Shown here piece after piece: positions 18,422-27,714 of a DNA stretch of 64,000 bases. The stretch is from Janthinobacterium sp. (GTDB lineage Bacteria; Pseudomonadota; Gammaproteobacteria; Burkholderiales; Burkholderiaceae_D). Each line of letters opens with the position of its first letter. Position 1 is the stretch's first letter. The translations under genes were made by a program, and so were the position numbers. The stretch is from assembly GCA_003133225.1 (NCBI GenBank), contig PKWL01000026.1:25826-89825 (forward strand). The letters run 5' to 3'. The notes under the pieces were generated by a model, which was not told where the DNA came from, searched no databases, and saw nothing but the letters and a program-made list of their open reading frames with translations.

Positions 18422-18437
18422 AGCAAATTACATACCA
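18422..18437 (-). promoter_or_regulatory. Sigma-54 (-24/-12) promoter upstream of the PEP-CTERM gene
   Basis: On the minus strand the sequence TGGTATG-TAAT-TTGCT matches the RpoN consensus TGGCACG-N4-TTGCW, with the invariant GG and GC exactly ten bases apart. The expected transcription start is about 12 bp past the GC, leaving a leader of roughly 40 nt before the ATG at 18369. RpoN with the PrsK/PrsR two-component system is known to control PEP-CTERM genes in Zoogloea, so the placement is functionally sensible. PrsK/PrsR are not in this window. Confidence 0.65.
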
Positions 18438-19741
18438 TAAGTGCTGGCGCCCTATAAACTATTGATTTTTATATAAATAATAGAATGCCGGGGCGTTGAC
18501 AAACGAAGGAATGTAAAAAAATCCGACGCCTTCAAGATGGCTTGAGAATGCCTGTTGGGACGGGCACGGCCCGTTTAATCGGGGAAAAAAGTGGGGCTTT
18601 TGCGCAAAATCTGGGGGCGTCGACGGATACGGAAAATTTCCCATAAAGAAGGACCAAAACCCGATACAAGATGGAGATGCAAGAGGGCGCAGCGGGCACC
18701 AAAAATCGCCAAGACGAATGGGGCCCAAGCCCAAGCTAAACCAGACTTGACCCAACTAGCTCAAACCAACCCCGACTGTCGCGTGACGGGAAAATGCCAT
18801 TAGCCTAGAGGCAGGATGAGCTTTTACGGGAGCAGCCTTCCAGTTCATGGATGCCCCGGCACTTCTTTATTTATTCAGAGCAGGGACATCATGAAAAATC
18901 CCGCCTGCATGATCGGCGATTGCCGGGCTAGCAGCGTGGCTCAGCCGTGCATGTCCGTGCCCGGCTCGCTATGCGGTAAACTCGAGCGCATGTACTGTCG
19001 AGAATAAAGCGAAGCGGCACTTGGTGCGGCAGCGAGGCGGACGATCCGTGCAGGCGAAGCGCGCCATGTGGTCGCCGATTTCAATTAGGATAAGGGCGCT
19101 CCCGCGTCCTGTGTGAGTGCGCAAACGCTCGAAAAAAACGCGCGATGGCTCAAGCAATAGAGTGCGCATCGGCCCCGACCAGACATCTGCGCCCGCCCGC
19201 TTGACCGTTCGCCGCCAATTTGGCGCGCCATCTGACGGGTCGAGCCACGCGGCATTTCCAATCTTGCTAAAAATGGGAAGTGGCTAAACTTGTCTATACC
19301 TTGGCGGGCGAGCTTGGGCGGTAAGCATGCTCAACAATAGGCGATTCGGGCCAAGCCATTATCATGTCGACATTTTTTACATGCCTAAGCGATGATGACG
19401 GCGCAGTGGAATACGTCGGAGCGCGCGGCAAAACGGTCGAAGCGGGAAGAGCCGCCGAGGGTGGTTTAAGCACGGCAAGAGTTGGCGCCGTTGCGCCAGC
19501 GCGCCGTATTTTCTCGGTAAATCGGCGCCAAGCGCCAGTGGGAAGCCATGCGCGCCGCGGCGACGGCCCACAATCACCCGGCGGCCCCTGTTTATTCCTT
19601 GCTACGCCTCGCTTTCGTCGCGCCCGGCATTTCCCGACCATGGCCGGGAAATGCGCCACCGGGCTGGCGGCGGCGATGCGCGACTCTTCCTCCCGCCTGA
19701 CACAACTGCGGCCGAGCTTGCGCCCCAACAGCGTCGCCCCC
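18438..19741. other. Long intergenic stretch, no confident gene
   Basis: About 1.3 kb without a recognisable gene. Open frames on both strands are rich in Arg/Pro/Trp and look like translated non-coding DNA. One 38-codon Cys-rich frame with a ribosome site (18891-19007) is listed separately. A perfect 6-bp hairpin ACGGGC-ACG-GCCCGT lies at 18560-18574 and is followed by TTTAATC. No insertion-sequence ends or tRNA were recognised. Confidence 0.5.
18891..19007 (+). CDS. Possible small Cys-rich peptide
   Basis: A 38-codon frame starting at ATG 18891, with AGGGA about seven bases upstream, and ending in TAA. Five cysteines occur in 38 residues (positions 6, 11, 20, 28, 36), with no signal peptide or hydrophobic helix. 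There is no recognisable family and no obvious promoter. It stands alone in a long intergenic region. Chance is a real alternative, so confidence is low. Confidence 0.2.
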   Translation: MKNPACMIGDCRASSVAQPCMSVPGSLCGKLERMYCRE

Positions 19742-20365
19742 TTAAAAGAAGCTTTCCGGTATGACGAGAACGTCGCCGGGCCGCATGGAGATGTTGGCGG
19801 AAATATCGCCGTTCCGGATCAGGTCGAACAGACGGACTCCGACTTTTTGTTGTTGACCGTTAATGGTGCGAATGATGCTGGCCTTGTTTCCTGCGGCAAA
19901 ATCGGTGATCCCACCCACCGTGATGAGGACATCCATCAAGGACATGCCTTGGCGGTACGGCAAGGCCTGCGGTTTCGCGGCTTGGCCAATGACGCGAATC
20001 TGTTCCGAATATGGCCCCACAAAGCCGGTCACGATGACGGTCACCACGGGTTGTTGAATAAATTTCCCCAATGCCTTTTCGATATCGCGCGCGAGTGCGG
20101 TCGAGGTCTTGCCGCTGGCCATTAGATCCTCGACCAGGGGCGTCGTGATCTTGCCGTCGGGCCGTACCGCCACCGTCAGCGACACTTCCGGATTGCGCCA
20201 GACAATGATGTTGACCATGTCGCCCGGCCCGATCAAGTAATCGTTGGCGGGCAACGGCGTTTCCGGCACCGCGATGCCGGAGCGAACGGCGCAACCGCTT
20301 GCCAGCCCACCCATGATCGAAGAACCGACCAATTTTTTAAGAAAATCACGCCGGATAACGTTCAT
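19742..20365 (-). CDS. XrtA-system polysaccharide export lipoprotein (Wza-like)
   Basis: A 207-residue polysaccharide export protein with the Poly_export domain (YLIGPGDMVNIIVWRNPEVS, residues 43-62) followed by a SLBB-type region (IRVIGQAAKPQALPYRQG...). It forms or helps form the outer-membrane exit pore for the exopolysaccharide. The N-terminus carries a lipobox LASGC (C25) preceded by R5-R6-D-F-L-K-K, a good match to the twin-arginine (Tat) motif. In related loci this gene usually precedes the chain-length gene on the same strand; here it is divergent from it, sharing a 275-bp control region. The start at 20365 places the RR motif correctly. Confidence 0.88.
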   Translation of the reverse strand: MNVIRRDFLKKLVGSSIMGGLASGCAVRSGIAVPETPLPANDYLIGPGDMVNIIVWRNPEVSLTVAVRPDGKITTPLVEDLMASGKTSTALARDIEKALGKFIQQPVVTVIVTGFVGPYSEQIRVIGQAAKPQALPYRQGMSLMDVLITVGGITDFAAGNKASIIRTINGQQQKVGVRLFDLIRNGDISANISMRPGDVLVIPESFF

Positions 20366-20562
20366 GATATGCCTCTTTCGAAATAGGAATCGACTTGTGG
20401 TGGTGGCCTGGATGCATCTGCGCGTCGCTGATAATAAAACCGGTATTTATTTAAGGTCTTGATAGCATGCGCATTTTTTTAATGCTTGGGAAGAAGATGC
20501 ATATATCCATTGACCTGCATCAAAAATCGGCGATATTCGATTAATTCTTTTTCACAACGCCA

Positions 20563-20568
20563 TATAAT
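20563..20568 (+). promoter_or_regulatory. -10 box for the XrtA exopolysaccharide operon
   Basis: A perfect TATAAT at 20563-20568, about 72 nt before the ATG at 20641. The -35 region (TTAATT at 20541-20546, 16-bp spacing) is poor, so an activator may be needed. No -24/-12 element was found in this intergenic region. Confidence 0.4.
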
Positions 20569-20640
20569 CCGAAATTAAGTGCCCGTGCCGGGCCTCTAGT
20601 CCGAAGCGTCACCAACATCACCAAACAGGGAGACCGGAAT

Positions 20641-22167
20641 ATGGAGGAATTAACCAGCCAGTTGCTGTCTAGTCTAAAAGGCATTTGGAAGTACCGCTGG
20701 CACGCCTTGATCGTCATGTGGTTGGTGGCCGTGATCGGCTGGATTAAGGTGGCCAGTCTGCCGGACGATTATCAGACTTCGGCGCGGGTGTTTGTCGATA
20801 CCCAGAGTATATTAAAACCGCTGTTGTCGAGCATGACCAGCGTCCCCAATGTCGAGCAGCAGGTATCGATCATGAGCCGCACTTTGCTCAGCCGCCCCAA
20901 CGTGGAACGGGTGATGCGCATGGTCGATCTCGACATCAGCGCGAAAACGGCACGCGATCATGAGCTGCAGCTCGACGAGTTAATGAGCAAAATAAAAATC
21001 GGCGGCACGAATTCGTATGACATCTACTCCATCACGTATAACGACAAAAACCCAAAACTGGTACGCGACGTCGTGCAATCCCTGCTTACCATTTTTGTTG
21101 AAGGCAGCTTTAAAGGGAAAAAAGGCGACTCGGAAAAGGCGGTTCAATTCATCGACGATCAAATCAAGAATTATGAAGACAAATTGATCGCGGCCGAGAA
21201 TACGGTCAAGGAATTCAAGCTGAAAAACAGCTTATTATTGCCGCGCGGAGGCGTCGATTATGGTGCCCAATTGTTGATGTCGTCCGACAGCCTGAATATG
21301 GCCAAGCTGGAACTGGTGGAGGCGGAACAGTCGCGCAATTCAATCAAGAGCCAGATCTCGGGCGACGAACCCGTGCTCGATACCGACCTTAGTCCGTCCG
21401 CCATTCAGAATCCGGAAATTGACGGGCGGATTGCGGCGCTCAATAAAAATCTCGACGCCCTGCGCATGCAGTACACGGAACTGCATCCCGACATCGTCGC
21501 CGCCAAGCACTTGATAGCGCAACTCGAAGCACGCAAGCTAGAAGAAAGTAAGCTGCATTCCAATAGCGACCCGGGCAAGAACTATAGTCCGATGTTGCAA
21601 CAACTGAAAGTGGCGCTGACGGAGGCGGACGCGAAGGTTGCGGCGATCAAGGCTAGGGTCCAGGAATATACCATGCGCAATGCTAGATTAATGTCGCAGA
21701 GCAATGCGGTGCCGGAAGTGGAATCGCAGTTGGCCCAGCTCAACCGCGACTACATGATCAATAAGGAAAATTATGAAAAACTCGTCGGGCGCCGCGAGGC
21801 TGCCAAGTTATCGGGCGACCTTAGCTTGAACACGGAGATGATGGCCTTCAAGATTATCGATCCGCCCACAGTGCCCTTGACGCCAGTCGGGCCGAATCGG
21901 GCCCTCTTGTTTAGCGCGGTACTAGGTGGCGCCTTGGTCGCCGGTATCGTCACCGCCTTGCTCATCAGTCAGATCCGCCCCACCTTCCTTAGCCCGAGCG
22001 AGCTGCGCGAAGCAACCGGTCTGATGGTACTGGGGACGGTATTGATGAACTGGACTGAGGCGGAGAAAGTCAAGCGCAAGCGGGGCCAGTACGGCTATGC
22101 ACTGGCAATGGCTGGCCTGTTTTTTCTGTATGGCGGCGTGATGGCGGCAACCTTGATCAAGACTTAA
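20641..22167 (+). CDS. XrtA-system polysaccharide chain-length determinant (Wzz/GNVR)
   Basis: A 508-residue inner-membrane co-polymerase that sets polymer length and links polymerisation to export. One membrane helix lies near residues 20-38 (WHALIVMWLVAVIGWIKV), then a Wzz domain, a long periplasmic coiled-coil region (residues 160-390) with a GNVR-type segment before the second helix (LLFSAVLGGALVAGIVTALL, about 420-440), and an additional hydrophobic segment near the C-terminus. This layout matches the XrtA-locus chain-length family. AGGGAGACC lies upstream of the ATG. It opens the main operon and is followed by its partner tyrosine kinase. Confidence 0.93.
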   Translation: MEELTSQLLSSLKGIWKYRWHALIVMWLVAVIGWIKVASLPDDYQTSARVFVDTQSILKPLLSSMTSVPNVEQQVSIMSRTLLSRPNVERVMRMVDLDISAKTARDHELQLDELMSKIKIGGTNSYDIYSITYNDKNPKLVRDVVQSLLTIFVEGSFKGKKGDSEKAVQFIDDQIKNYEDKLIAAENTVKEFKLKNSLLLPRGGVDYGAQLLMSSDSLNMAKLELVEAEQSRNSIKSQISGDEPVLDTDLSPSAIQNPEIDGRIAALNKNLDALRMQYTELHPDIVAAKHLIAQLEARKLEESKLHSNSDPGKNYSPMLQQLKVALTEADAKVAAIKARVQEYTMRNARLMSQSNAVPEVESQLAQLNRDYMINKENYEKLVGRREAAKLSGDLSLNTEMMAFKIIDPPTVPLTPVGPNRALLFSAVLGGALVAGIVTALLISQIRPTFLSPSELREATGLMVLGTVLMNWTEAEKVKRKRGQYGYALAMAGLFFLYGGVMAATLIKT

Positions 22168-22217
22168 TTACTGCGTTGGTCGCAGCACCGCTGCAACCGT
22201 TGCGAAAGGGGAGCATT

Positions 22218-23084
22218 GTGGGATTCGATGATAAAGCAGCAGAACTCCGGAGCGCTCCAGGCGATGCCATTCACGGCTTCGCAGAGCATGCCTTGACCAG
22301 CGTGGGCGCAAGCGATGGCATGGCGCCCGAATGTGACAGCGGAGCGGCGCATGGCCCGAATCCGGGAAAATACCGCGCCATTGACTTGGCACGACTGCAA
22401 CGCTTGGGCATGGTAACCCAAGACGGCGGGCGCACCTCGGTGGCCGAGGATTTCCGCATCATTAAGCGCCCTTTGCTGCACAATGCACGCGGCACCAACG
22501 GGGCCAACATCAAACACGGCAACTTGATTGCCGTCACCAGCGCACTGCCGGGCGAAGGTAAAACCTATTGCGCCATCAATCTGGCGCTCAGCATCGCGAT
22601 GGAAATGGACATCACCGTCTTGCTTGTCGACGCCGACGTGGCCCGTCCGTCCGTATTGGAAGTGCTCGGCCTAGGCGCCGAAGCCGGCCTGATGGATATC
22701 TTGCTCAATGATGCACTCGAATTATCGGACGTCATCTTGAAAACCAATATCGCCACGCTCAGTATTTTGCCGGCGGGGCGCAGAAGCAAACATGCAACGG
22801 AGCTGCTGGCCAGCCGCACCATGAGCAACCTGCTCACTGAAATTGCCGACCGTTACGCCGACCGCGTCGTCATTTTTGATTCGCCGCCCCTGCTCATCAC
22901 GACCGAAGCGAGCGTGCTGGCAGCCCAGATGGGCCAGATCGTGATGGTGGTGGAAGCGGAAACGACGACCCAGCACGCGGTCAAGGAAGCGCTGCGGCAA
23001 ATCGAGTCTTGCGCGCATATAAACCTCATCTACAACAAAATCAAAGCATTCCCGGGCGCTGACTACTATGGTTATTACGATTAG
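22218..23084 (+). CDS. XrtA-system tyrosine autokinase (CpsD/Wzc kinase domain)
   Basis: A cytoplasmic BY-kinase that works with the chain-length protein. Seen are Walker A (LPGEGKTYCA), Walker A' (LLVDADVARPS), Walker B (VVIFDSPPLL) and a C-terminal tyrosine cluster (GADYYGYYD) that is the expected autophosphorylation site. The frame can be opened at a TTG at 22176, but the GTG at 22218 has GGGGAG four bases upstream and is the better start, giving 288 residues. The stop overlaps the start region of the next gene by 17 bp. The kinase/chain-length pair controls assembly by phosphorylation cycling, as in Wzc-type systems. Confidence 0.9.
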   Translation: MGFDDKAAELRSAPGDAIHGFAEHALTSVGASDGMAPECDSGAAHGPNPGKYRAIDLARLQRLGMVTQDGGRTSVAEDFRIIKRPLLHNARGTNGANIKHGNLIAVTSALPGEGKTYCAINLALSIAMEMDITVLLVDADVARPSVLEVLGLGAEAGLMDILLNDALELSDVILKTNIATLSILPAGRRSKHATELLASRTMSNLLTEIADRYADRVVIFDSPPLLITTEASVLAAQMGQIVMVVEAETTTQHAVKEALRQIESCAHINLIYNKIKAFPGADYYGYYD

Positions 23085-24618
23085 CCCATGGCAATCCTAC
23101 CTGCAGCGCTCAGCCGCCAGCGCCTTGAGCGTGATTGCGGTGTCCTTGATACTGCCGCACCGCGCCAGCGCGGCCGACTGGACCTTTGTGCCGACCTTGC
23201 GTCTGCGCGAGAGCTACTCTGACAACATCGAGCTGGCCTCGCCCGCGCTCGCAACGTCCGACCTCGTCAGTGAAATTACTCCTGGCATCAATGTGACTGC
23301 CAACAGTTCGCACTTGAAGCTGAACATGAGCTATTCGCTGCAACAGCTGATCTATCAGCACGAACCGGACGCGCTCAATCACCAGCTGCAAGGCAATGCC
23401 AAGGCAGAGTTGCTCGACGACTGGCTTTTTGTCGACGCCAGTGCCAGCATCAGCAAACAAAACGTGTCCGCTTTCGGCCCCCAACTGATCGATAACACGC
23501 AAATCACGAGCAACCAAAATACGGTGGATGCGTTCCAAATCAGCCCCTATCTGACGCATTTCATGCGCGGATTCGCTACCGCCGAACTGCGCTACACGCA
23601 CGACAATGTCAGTAGTAGCAATATTTTATCGACCAAGACGGACGAAGTGCGCTTCAAGTTAGTCGGCGACAACGGTGGCCAAGGCTGGAACTGGGACGCG
23701 CTATACGATAGCAGCAAAGTCGATGACAGCGCCACGGCACCGGTGACGATGAAGAGCGAATCGTTCACGCTGCGCGATCCGCTCACGGGCAGCGTCGGAT
23801 TGTTCGGCACGATCGGTTACGAAAACGAGGACTATCAGGCGAGCAACGGGCAAGCGCCGAAAGGGCAGTTCTGGTCGCTCGGCGCGTCCTGGAATCCATC
23901 CGTCCGCACCAGCGTCGTGGCCAGCGCCGGCAAGCGCTATTTTGGCAACACCGCCTCCTTCGACGCTAGCTATCGGGGCCATAACACAGTTTGGCGCGTC
24001 AGTTACAACGAAGACATCACGACCAGTTATGCCCAGTTCCTGACGCTCTCGCCCGGCGACACCTCGGCCCTCCTTAACCAGCTCTGGCTCATTAGCATTC
24101 CCGATCCTGCGGCGCGGCAGCAGGCGGTAAACAGCTTCATCGGCATGGCCCAGCTTCTGGGGCCAAACGCGGGCATCACCAACTACATCAGCCATGAATT
24201 TTTTTTGCAAAAGCAATTAAACCTGTCGATGGCGTCTTCCGGCCCGCGCAGCACCTTGGTGTTGAATTTGGCGCGCATCGACCGCACCGACCTAACCAGC
24301 ACGAACGTCGATATTCCCCTGCTCGGTACAAGCCAGTTGGCGCTGCAAGACCATACCCGGCAAAGCGGCATCGACGCCGCTTGGAGCTGGCGTCTGTCGA
24401 GCCGCAGCAACCTTAACCTCGATGCGTCCGACAACCGCGTCAGCTCGCTTAGCACGGGGCGCACGGACAATAATTTAATGCTCAGCGCCGGCTTTAGCCG
24501 TCAGCTGCGGCAGAACGTTAGCGCTACGATCGACGTGCATCATGTCCGGCACACCAGCAACGACGGCGGCAACTACCGTGAAAACGGGATCAGCGCCGCC
24601 CTCAATTTCCGACTTTAG
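23068..24618 (+). CDS. PEP-CTERM-system outer-membrane beta-barrel protein (TIGR03016 type)
   Basis: A 516-residue secreted protein with a signal peptide (about residues 12-35, ending ASA/ADW). The mature part is built from alternating amphipathic strands rich in Ser, Thr, Asn and aromatic residues with regular turns, ending in a C-terminal strand NGISAALNFRL with a terminal Leu, as in outer-membrane barrels. It fits the TIGR03016 family that is always near exosortase A. It may form or line the secretion channel for the polymer with the Wza-like protein. The start overlaps the kinase gene by 17 bp, so it is in the operon. Confidence 0.88.
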   Translation: MVITISPWQSYLQRSAASALSVIAVSLILPHRASAADWTFVPTLRLRESYSDNIELASPALATSDLVSEITPGINVTANSSHLKLNMSYSLQQLIYQHEPDALNHQLQGNAKAELLDDWLFVDASASISKQNVSAFGPQLIDNTQITSNQNTVDAFQISPYLTHFMRGFATAELRYTHDNVSSSNILSTKTDEVRFKLVGDNGGQGWNWDALYDSSKVDDSATAPVTMKSESFTLRDPLTGSVGLFGTIGYENEDYQASNGQAPKGQFWSLGASWNPSVRTSVVASAGKRYFGNTASFDASYRGHNTVWRVSYNEDITTSYAQFLTLSPGDTSALLNQLWLISIPDPAARQQAVNSFIGMAQLLGPNAGITNYISHEFFLQKQLNLSMASSGPRSTLVLNLARIDRTDLTSTNVDIPLLGTSQLALQDHTRQSGIDAAWSWRLSSRSNLNLDASDNRVSSLSTGRTDNNLMLSAGFSRQLRQNVSATIDVHHVRHTSNDGGNYRENGISAALNFRL

Positions 24619-24629
24619 GGGAACCGGTC

Positions 24630-25793
24630 ATGGAACGTTGCACTTCGCCCCAACACCATATCGTCTGCGTCGTGGCGGCGCGTCCCAATTTCATGAAAAT
24701 GGCGCCTATCCTGGCCGCCTTGAGGCTCGTCACGCCGCCCCTGAAGCTCACCTTGGTGCACACGGGCCAGCACTATGACGCGGCGATGAACTCCGAGTTT
24801 TTCGACGCGCTCGGCATGCCCGCGCCCGACGTCAATCTCGGCGTCGGTTCCGGCACTCACGCACAGCAAACGGCCGACGTCATGAAACGCTTCGAACCCA
24901 TTTTGGAACAGCATCCGCCGAGCGCCGTGCTGGTCGTGGGCGACGTCAATTCGACCCTTGCCTGCGCCCTGGTGGCGGCCAAAAAAGGCATCGCCGTGAT
25001 TCATGTCGAAGCCGGCCTGCGCAGTTTCGACCGCAGTATGCCAGAGGAAATCAACCGTCTGCTGACGGACCAGCTGTCGGAGCTGTTGTTTACCAGCGAG
25101 CCTGGCGCCGGCCAGAACCTGCTGCGCGAAGGCTACCCGCCGTCCCGGCTGCACTTTGTCGGCAATGTCATGATTGACTCGCTGCAGCGCCAGTTGCCCA
25201 ACGCCATGGCCGTGACCCAACTCATAGCCAATGCCGGCCGGCCCGATTTCCTGCAAGCTGGGCGCGGCTACGCCGTACTGACCCTACACCGCCCCTCAAA
25301 CGTCGATGACGGCCAGCGCCTGCGCACCTTAATCGAGACCGTCGTCACCCTCAGCGCGCAAGTGCCGGTGATGTTTCCCATCCATCCGCGGACCCAGGCC
25401 AAGTTGCAGCAATTCGGATTGAGCGGGCTGCTCGACACCGGCCTCATCCTTGCGTTGCCGCCGCTGAACTACCTTCAAATGCTGGGCCTAATGAAGGATG
25501 CGCGCCTGGTTCTCACCGATTCCGGCGGCATCCAGGAAGAAACCACGGCCTTGGGCGTACCTTGCCTTACCTTGCGCCATAACACGGAACGGCCGATCAC
25601 GGTCACGCAAGGCAGTAACACCGTCGCCGGTCATGAGCCGGCCCAAATTCTGTCCTTGTGTGAAGATATTTTGCTCAGTGGCGGCAAAGTCGGCCAGATT
25701 CCGCGCCTGTGGGATGGCCACGCCGCGACCCGTATCGCTGTTGCCATCGGCGCCTGGCTGGCGCTGCGGCCAGCGCCCAGCGTCCGCCTGTAA
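24630..25793 (+). CDS. wecB: UDP-N-acetylglucosamine 2-epimerase (non-hydrolysing)
   Basis: A 387-residue enzyme converting UDP-GlcNAc to UDP-ManNAc. Family blocks are all present: VVAARPNFMKMAPI at the N-terminus, TGQHYD, VVGDVNSTLA, HVEAGLRS, EEINRLL, LTLHRPSNVD and the nucleotide-binding TDSGGIQEET. Length is standard. In this locus it supplies a ManNAc-type precursor for the exopolysaccharide. It follows the barrel gene after 11 nt, and its TAA overlaps the next ATG. In many XrtA loci an ATPase gene (TIGR03015 type) stands at this point; none is present here. Confidence 0.94.
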   Translation: MERCTSPQHHIVCVVAARPNFMKMAPILAALRLVTPPLKLTLVHTGQHYDAAMNSEFFDALGMPAPDVNLGVGSGTHAQQTADVMKRFEPILEQHPPSAVLVVGDVNSTLACALVAAKKGIAVIHVEAGLRSFDRSMPEEINRLLTDQLSELLFTSEPGAGQNLLREGYPPSRLHFVGNVMIDSLQRQLPNAMAVTQLIANAGRPDFLQAGRGYAVLTLHRPSNVDDGQRLRTLIETVVTLSAQVPVMFPIHPRTQAKLQQFGLSGLLDTGLILALPPLNYLQMLGLMKDARLVLTDSGGIQEETTALGVPCLTLRHNTERPITVTQGSNTVAGHEPAQILSLCEDILLSGGKVGQIPRLWDGHAATRIAVAIGAWLALRPAPSVRL

Positions 25794-26659
25794 TGGGGGA
25801 AGACACTTTGTCTAAAGTGCCGATACGCAACGCCATGACGATCGATGTCGAGGATTATTTCCAAGTGTCGGCGTTTGCTCCCTACATCCGGCGCGAAGAC
25901 TGGCCCATCATCCATTGTCGCGTCGAGCGCAACGTCGAGCGCATCCTCGATTTGCTGCAGCGCGCGGGCGTGCATGCCACATTTTTCACACTGGGCTGGA
26001 TCGCCCAGCGCTACCCGGCCATGGTGCGGCGCATCGTCGCGGGCGGCCATGAACTGGCCAGCCATGGTTATGCCCACCGGCGGGCGTCCGAGCAAAGCCC
26101 GGCTGAATTTGCCAGCGATATTGGCACTAGCAAACACATCCTGGAACAGATTGGCGGCCAAATCGTGCGCGGCTACCGCGCGCCCAGCTTTTCCATCGGC
26201 GCCGGCAACTTGTGGGCGCTCGACGCTCTGCAGGCCGCAGGCTACCACTACAGCTCCAGCATCTACCCGATCTTGCACGATCACTATGGCATGCCGGGCG
26301 CACCCCGTTTCGCCTTTTATCCCAACGGCGCGCACGGCTTGCTGGAATTGCCGATCAGCACGGTACGCCTGCTAAGGCGCAACCTGCCGGCCGGCGGCGG
26401 CGGCTATTTCCGCTTCTTTCCCTACGCGCTGTCGCGCTCGCTTTTGCGCCGTATCAATTCGCATGACAACCAGGCTGGCATATTCTATTTTCATCCGTGG
26501 GAGCTCGATCCGGAGCAACCGCGCCAGCACGGCATCGGTCTCAAAACGCACTTCCGGCATTACGTCAACTTGCACCGGATGGAAGATCGCATCACCGCCT
26601 TAACGCACGACTTCCACTGGGACCGCATGGACAGGATTTTCTTGGAGAATGCAAGATGA
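25793..26659 (+). CDS. XrtA-system polysaccharide deacetylase
   Basis: A NodB-type polysaccharide deacetylase of about 288 residues that removes N-acetyl groups from the polymer. The frame extends upstream to 25709, but the ATG at 25793 overlaps the preceding TAA and gives an N-terminus that leads straight into the first catalytic block MTIDVEDYFQV. The metal His motif SHGYAHRR follows near residue 85, and later RGYRAPSFSI and FYFHPWELDPEQPR mark the C-terminal DUF3473 part. Its TGA overlaps the start of the FemAB-like gene. It is cytoplasmic or periplasmic; no signal peptide is visible. Confidence 0.92.
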   Translation: MGEDTLSKVPIRNAMTIDVEDYFQVSAFAPYIRREDWPIIHCRVERNVERILDLLQRAGVHATFFTLGWIAQRYPAMVRRIVAGGHELASHGYAHRRASEQSPAEFASDIGTSKHILEQIGGQIVRGYRAPSFSIGAGNLWALDALQAAGYHYSSSIYPILHDHYGMPGAPRFAFYPNGAHGLLELPISTVRLLRRNLPAGGGGYFRFFPYALSRSLLRRINSHDNQAGIFYFHPWELDPEQPRQHGIGLKTHFRHYVNLHRMEDRITALTHDFHWDRMDRIFLENAR

Positions 26660-27711
26660 GCGAAGACCCGATCAACGGCCAGAAAACTTTGACGCTAGGC
26701 GTACTCGATGCGTCCAGCCGGGCCCGCTGGGACGAATTTGTCGCCCTTTGTCCGGCCGCCACCTTTTTTCACCGGGCCGGCTGGCAAACCGTGATCGAAC
26801 GCGCATTTGGGCATCCCACCTGGTTCATGTACGCCGAATCGGACGGCCGCATCCGCGCCATCTTGCCCTTGGCCCAAGTCAAGAGCCGCCTCTTCGGCCA
26901 CACCTTGTGCGCGCTGCCTTTTTGCGTCTACGGCGGCATTGCCAGCATGGACCAAGAGGCGGCCGACGCGCTCGACGCCGCCGCCCAGCAATTGGCGGCG
27001 CGGCTGCAAGTGGACCACCTGGAATACCGCAACATGGTTCCTCGGCATCCTGATTGGCATAGGAAAAGCCTGTATGCCACTTTTCGCAAAGAGCTGCACC
27101 CTGAACCCGAACATAATATGCTGAATATTCCCCGCAAGCAACGCGCGATGGTGCGCAAAGGCATCGCCGCCGGTCTGCACAGCGCCATCGACGACGACGC
27201 GGAACGTTTTTTTAGCGCCTATTCCGATAGCGTCCACCGCCTCGGCACCCCCGTTTTTTCAAAGCGCTATTTTCAGTTGTTGCAACAGGTGTTTGGCGCG
27301 GACTGTGAATTCATGACCGTGTACCGCAATCGGGAAACCATCAGCAGCGTGCTGGTGTTTTTTTTCCGCGACGAAGTGCTGCCTTATTACGGCGGCGGCG
27401 GCGCGGCGGCCCGTGTTCTGGCCGGCAATGATTTCATGTATTGGGAAGTCATGCGGCGTGCCTGCGCAAGAGGTTATACGCTATTTGATTTTGGACGCAG
27501 CAAACTGGGCACGGGCGCTTTTGACTTCAAGAAAAACTGGGGTTTCGAAGCGCAGCCGCTGCACTATGAATACCAGTTGCACCGGGCACGGGAAGTGGCC
27601 GAGAACAACCCGCTCAACCCCCGCTACCGGCTCTTCATCAAGGCCTGGCGCAGGCTGCCGCTCTCGCTCGCCAATGCGCTCGGCCCCCACATCGTGCGCT
27701 ACCTAGGATAG
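26656..27711 (+). CDS. FemAB-family XrtA/PEP-CTERM-associated protein
   Basis: A protein of about 352 residues with a tandem GNAT fold of the FemAB type. It starts at the ATGA overlap at 26656 (MSEDPINGQ); the frame upstream of it is a shadow of the deacetylase. Conserved wording includes FFHRAGWQTVIERAFGH, MLNIPRKQRAMVRKG (residues 155-169), and the C-terminal FDFGRSKLGTGAFDFKKNWGFEAQPL. FemAB proteins transfer aminoacyl groups from tRNA to peptidoglycan bridges; the members linked to XrtA are of unknown substrate, perhaps aminoacylating the polymer or a lipid. It precedes the glycosyltransferase gene by 3 nt. Confidence 0.9.
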   Translation: MSEDPINGQKTLTLGVLDASSRARWDEFVALCPAATFFHRAGWQTVIERAFGHPTWFMYAESDGRIRAILPLAQVKSRLFGHTLCALPFCVYGGIASMDQEAADALDAAAQQLAARLQVDHLEYRNMVPRHPDWHRKSLYATFRKELHPEPEHNMLNIPRKQRAMVRKGIAAGLHSAIDDDAERFFSAYSDSVHRLGTPVFSKRYFQLLQQVFGADCEFMTVYRNRETISSVLVFFFRDEVLPYYGGGGAAARVLAGNDFMYWEVMRRACARGYTLFDFGRSKLGTGAFDFKKNWGFEAQPLHYEYQLHRAREVAENNPLNPRYRLFIKAWRRLPLSLANALGPHIVRYLG

Positions 27712-27714
27712 ACG

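Noticed and set aside
19364..20125. Plus-strand open frame of 253 codons overlapping the Wza-like gene
   Set aside because: It is the antisense shadow of the Wza-like gene over most of its length; composition is Arg/Pro-rich and it has no family features.
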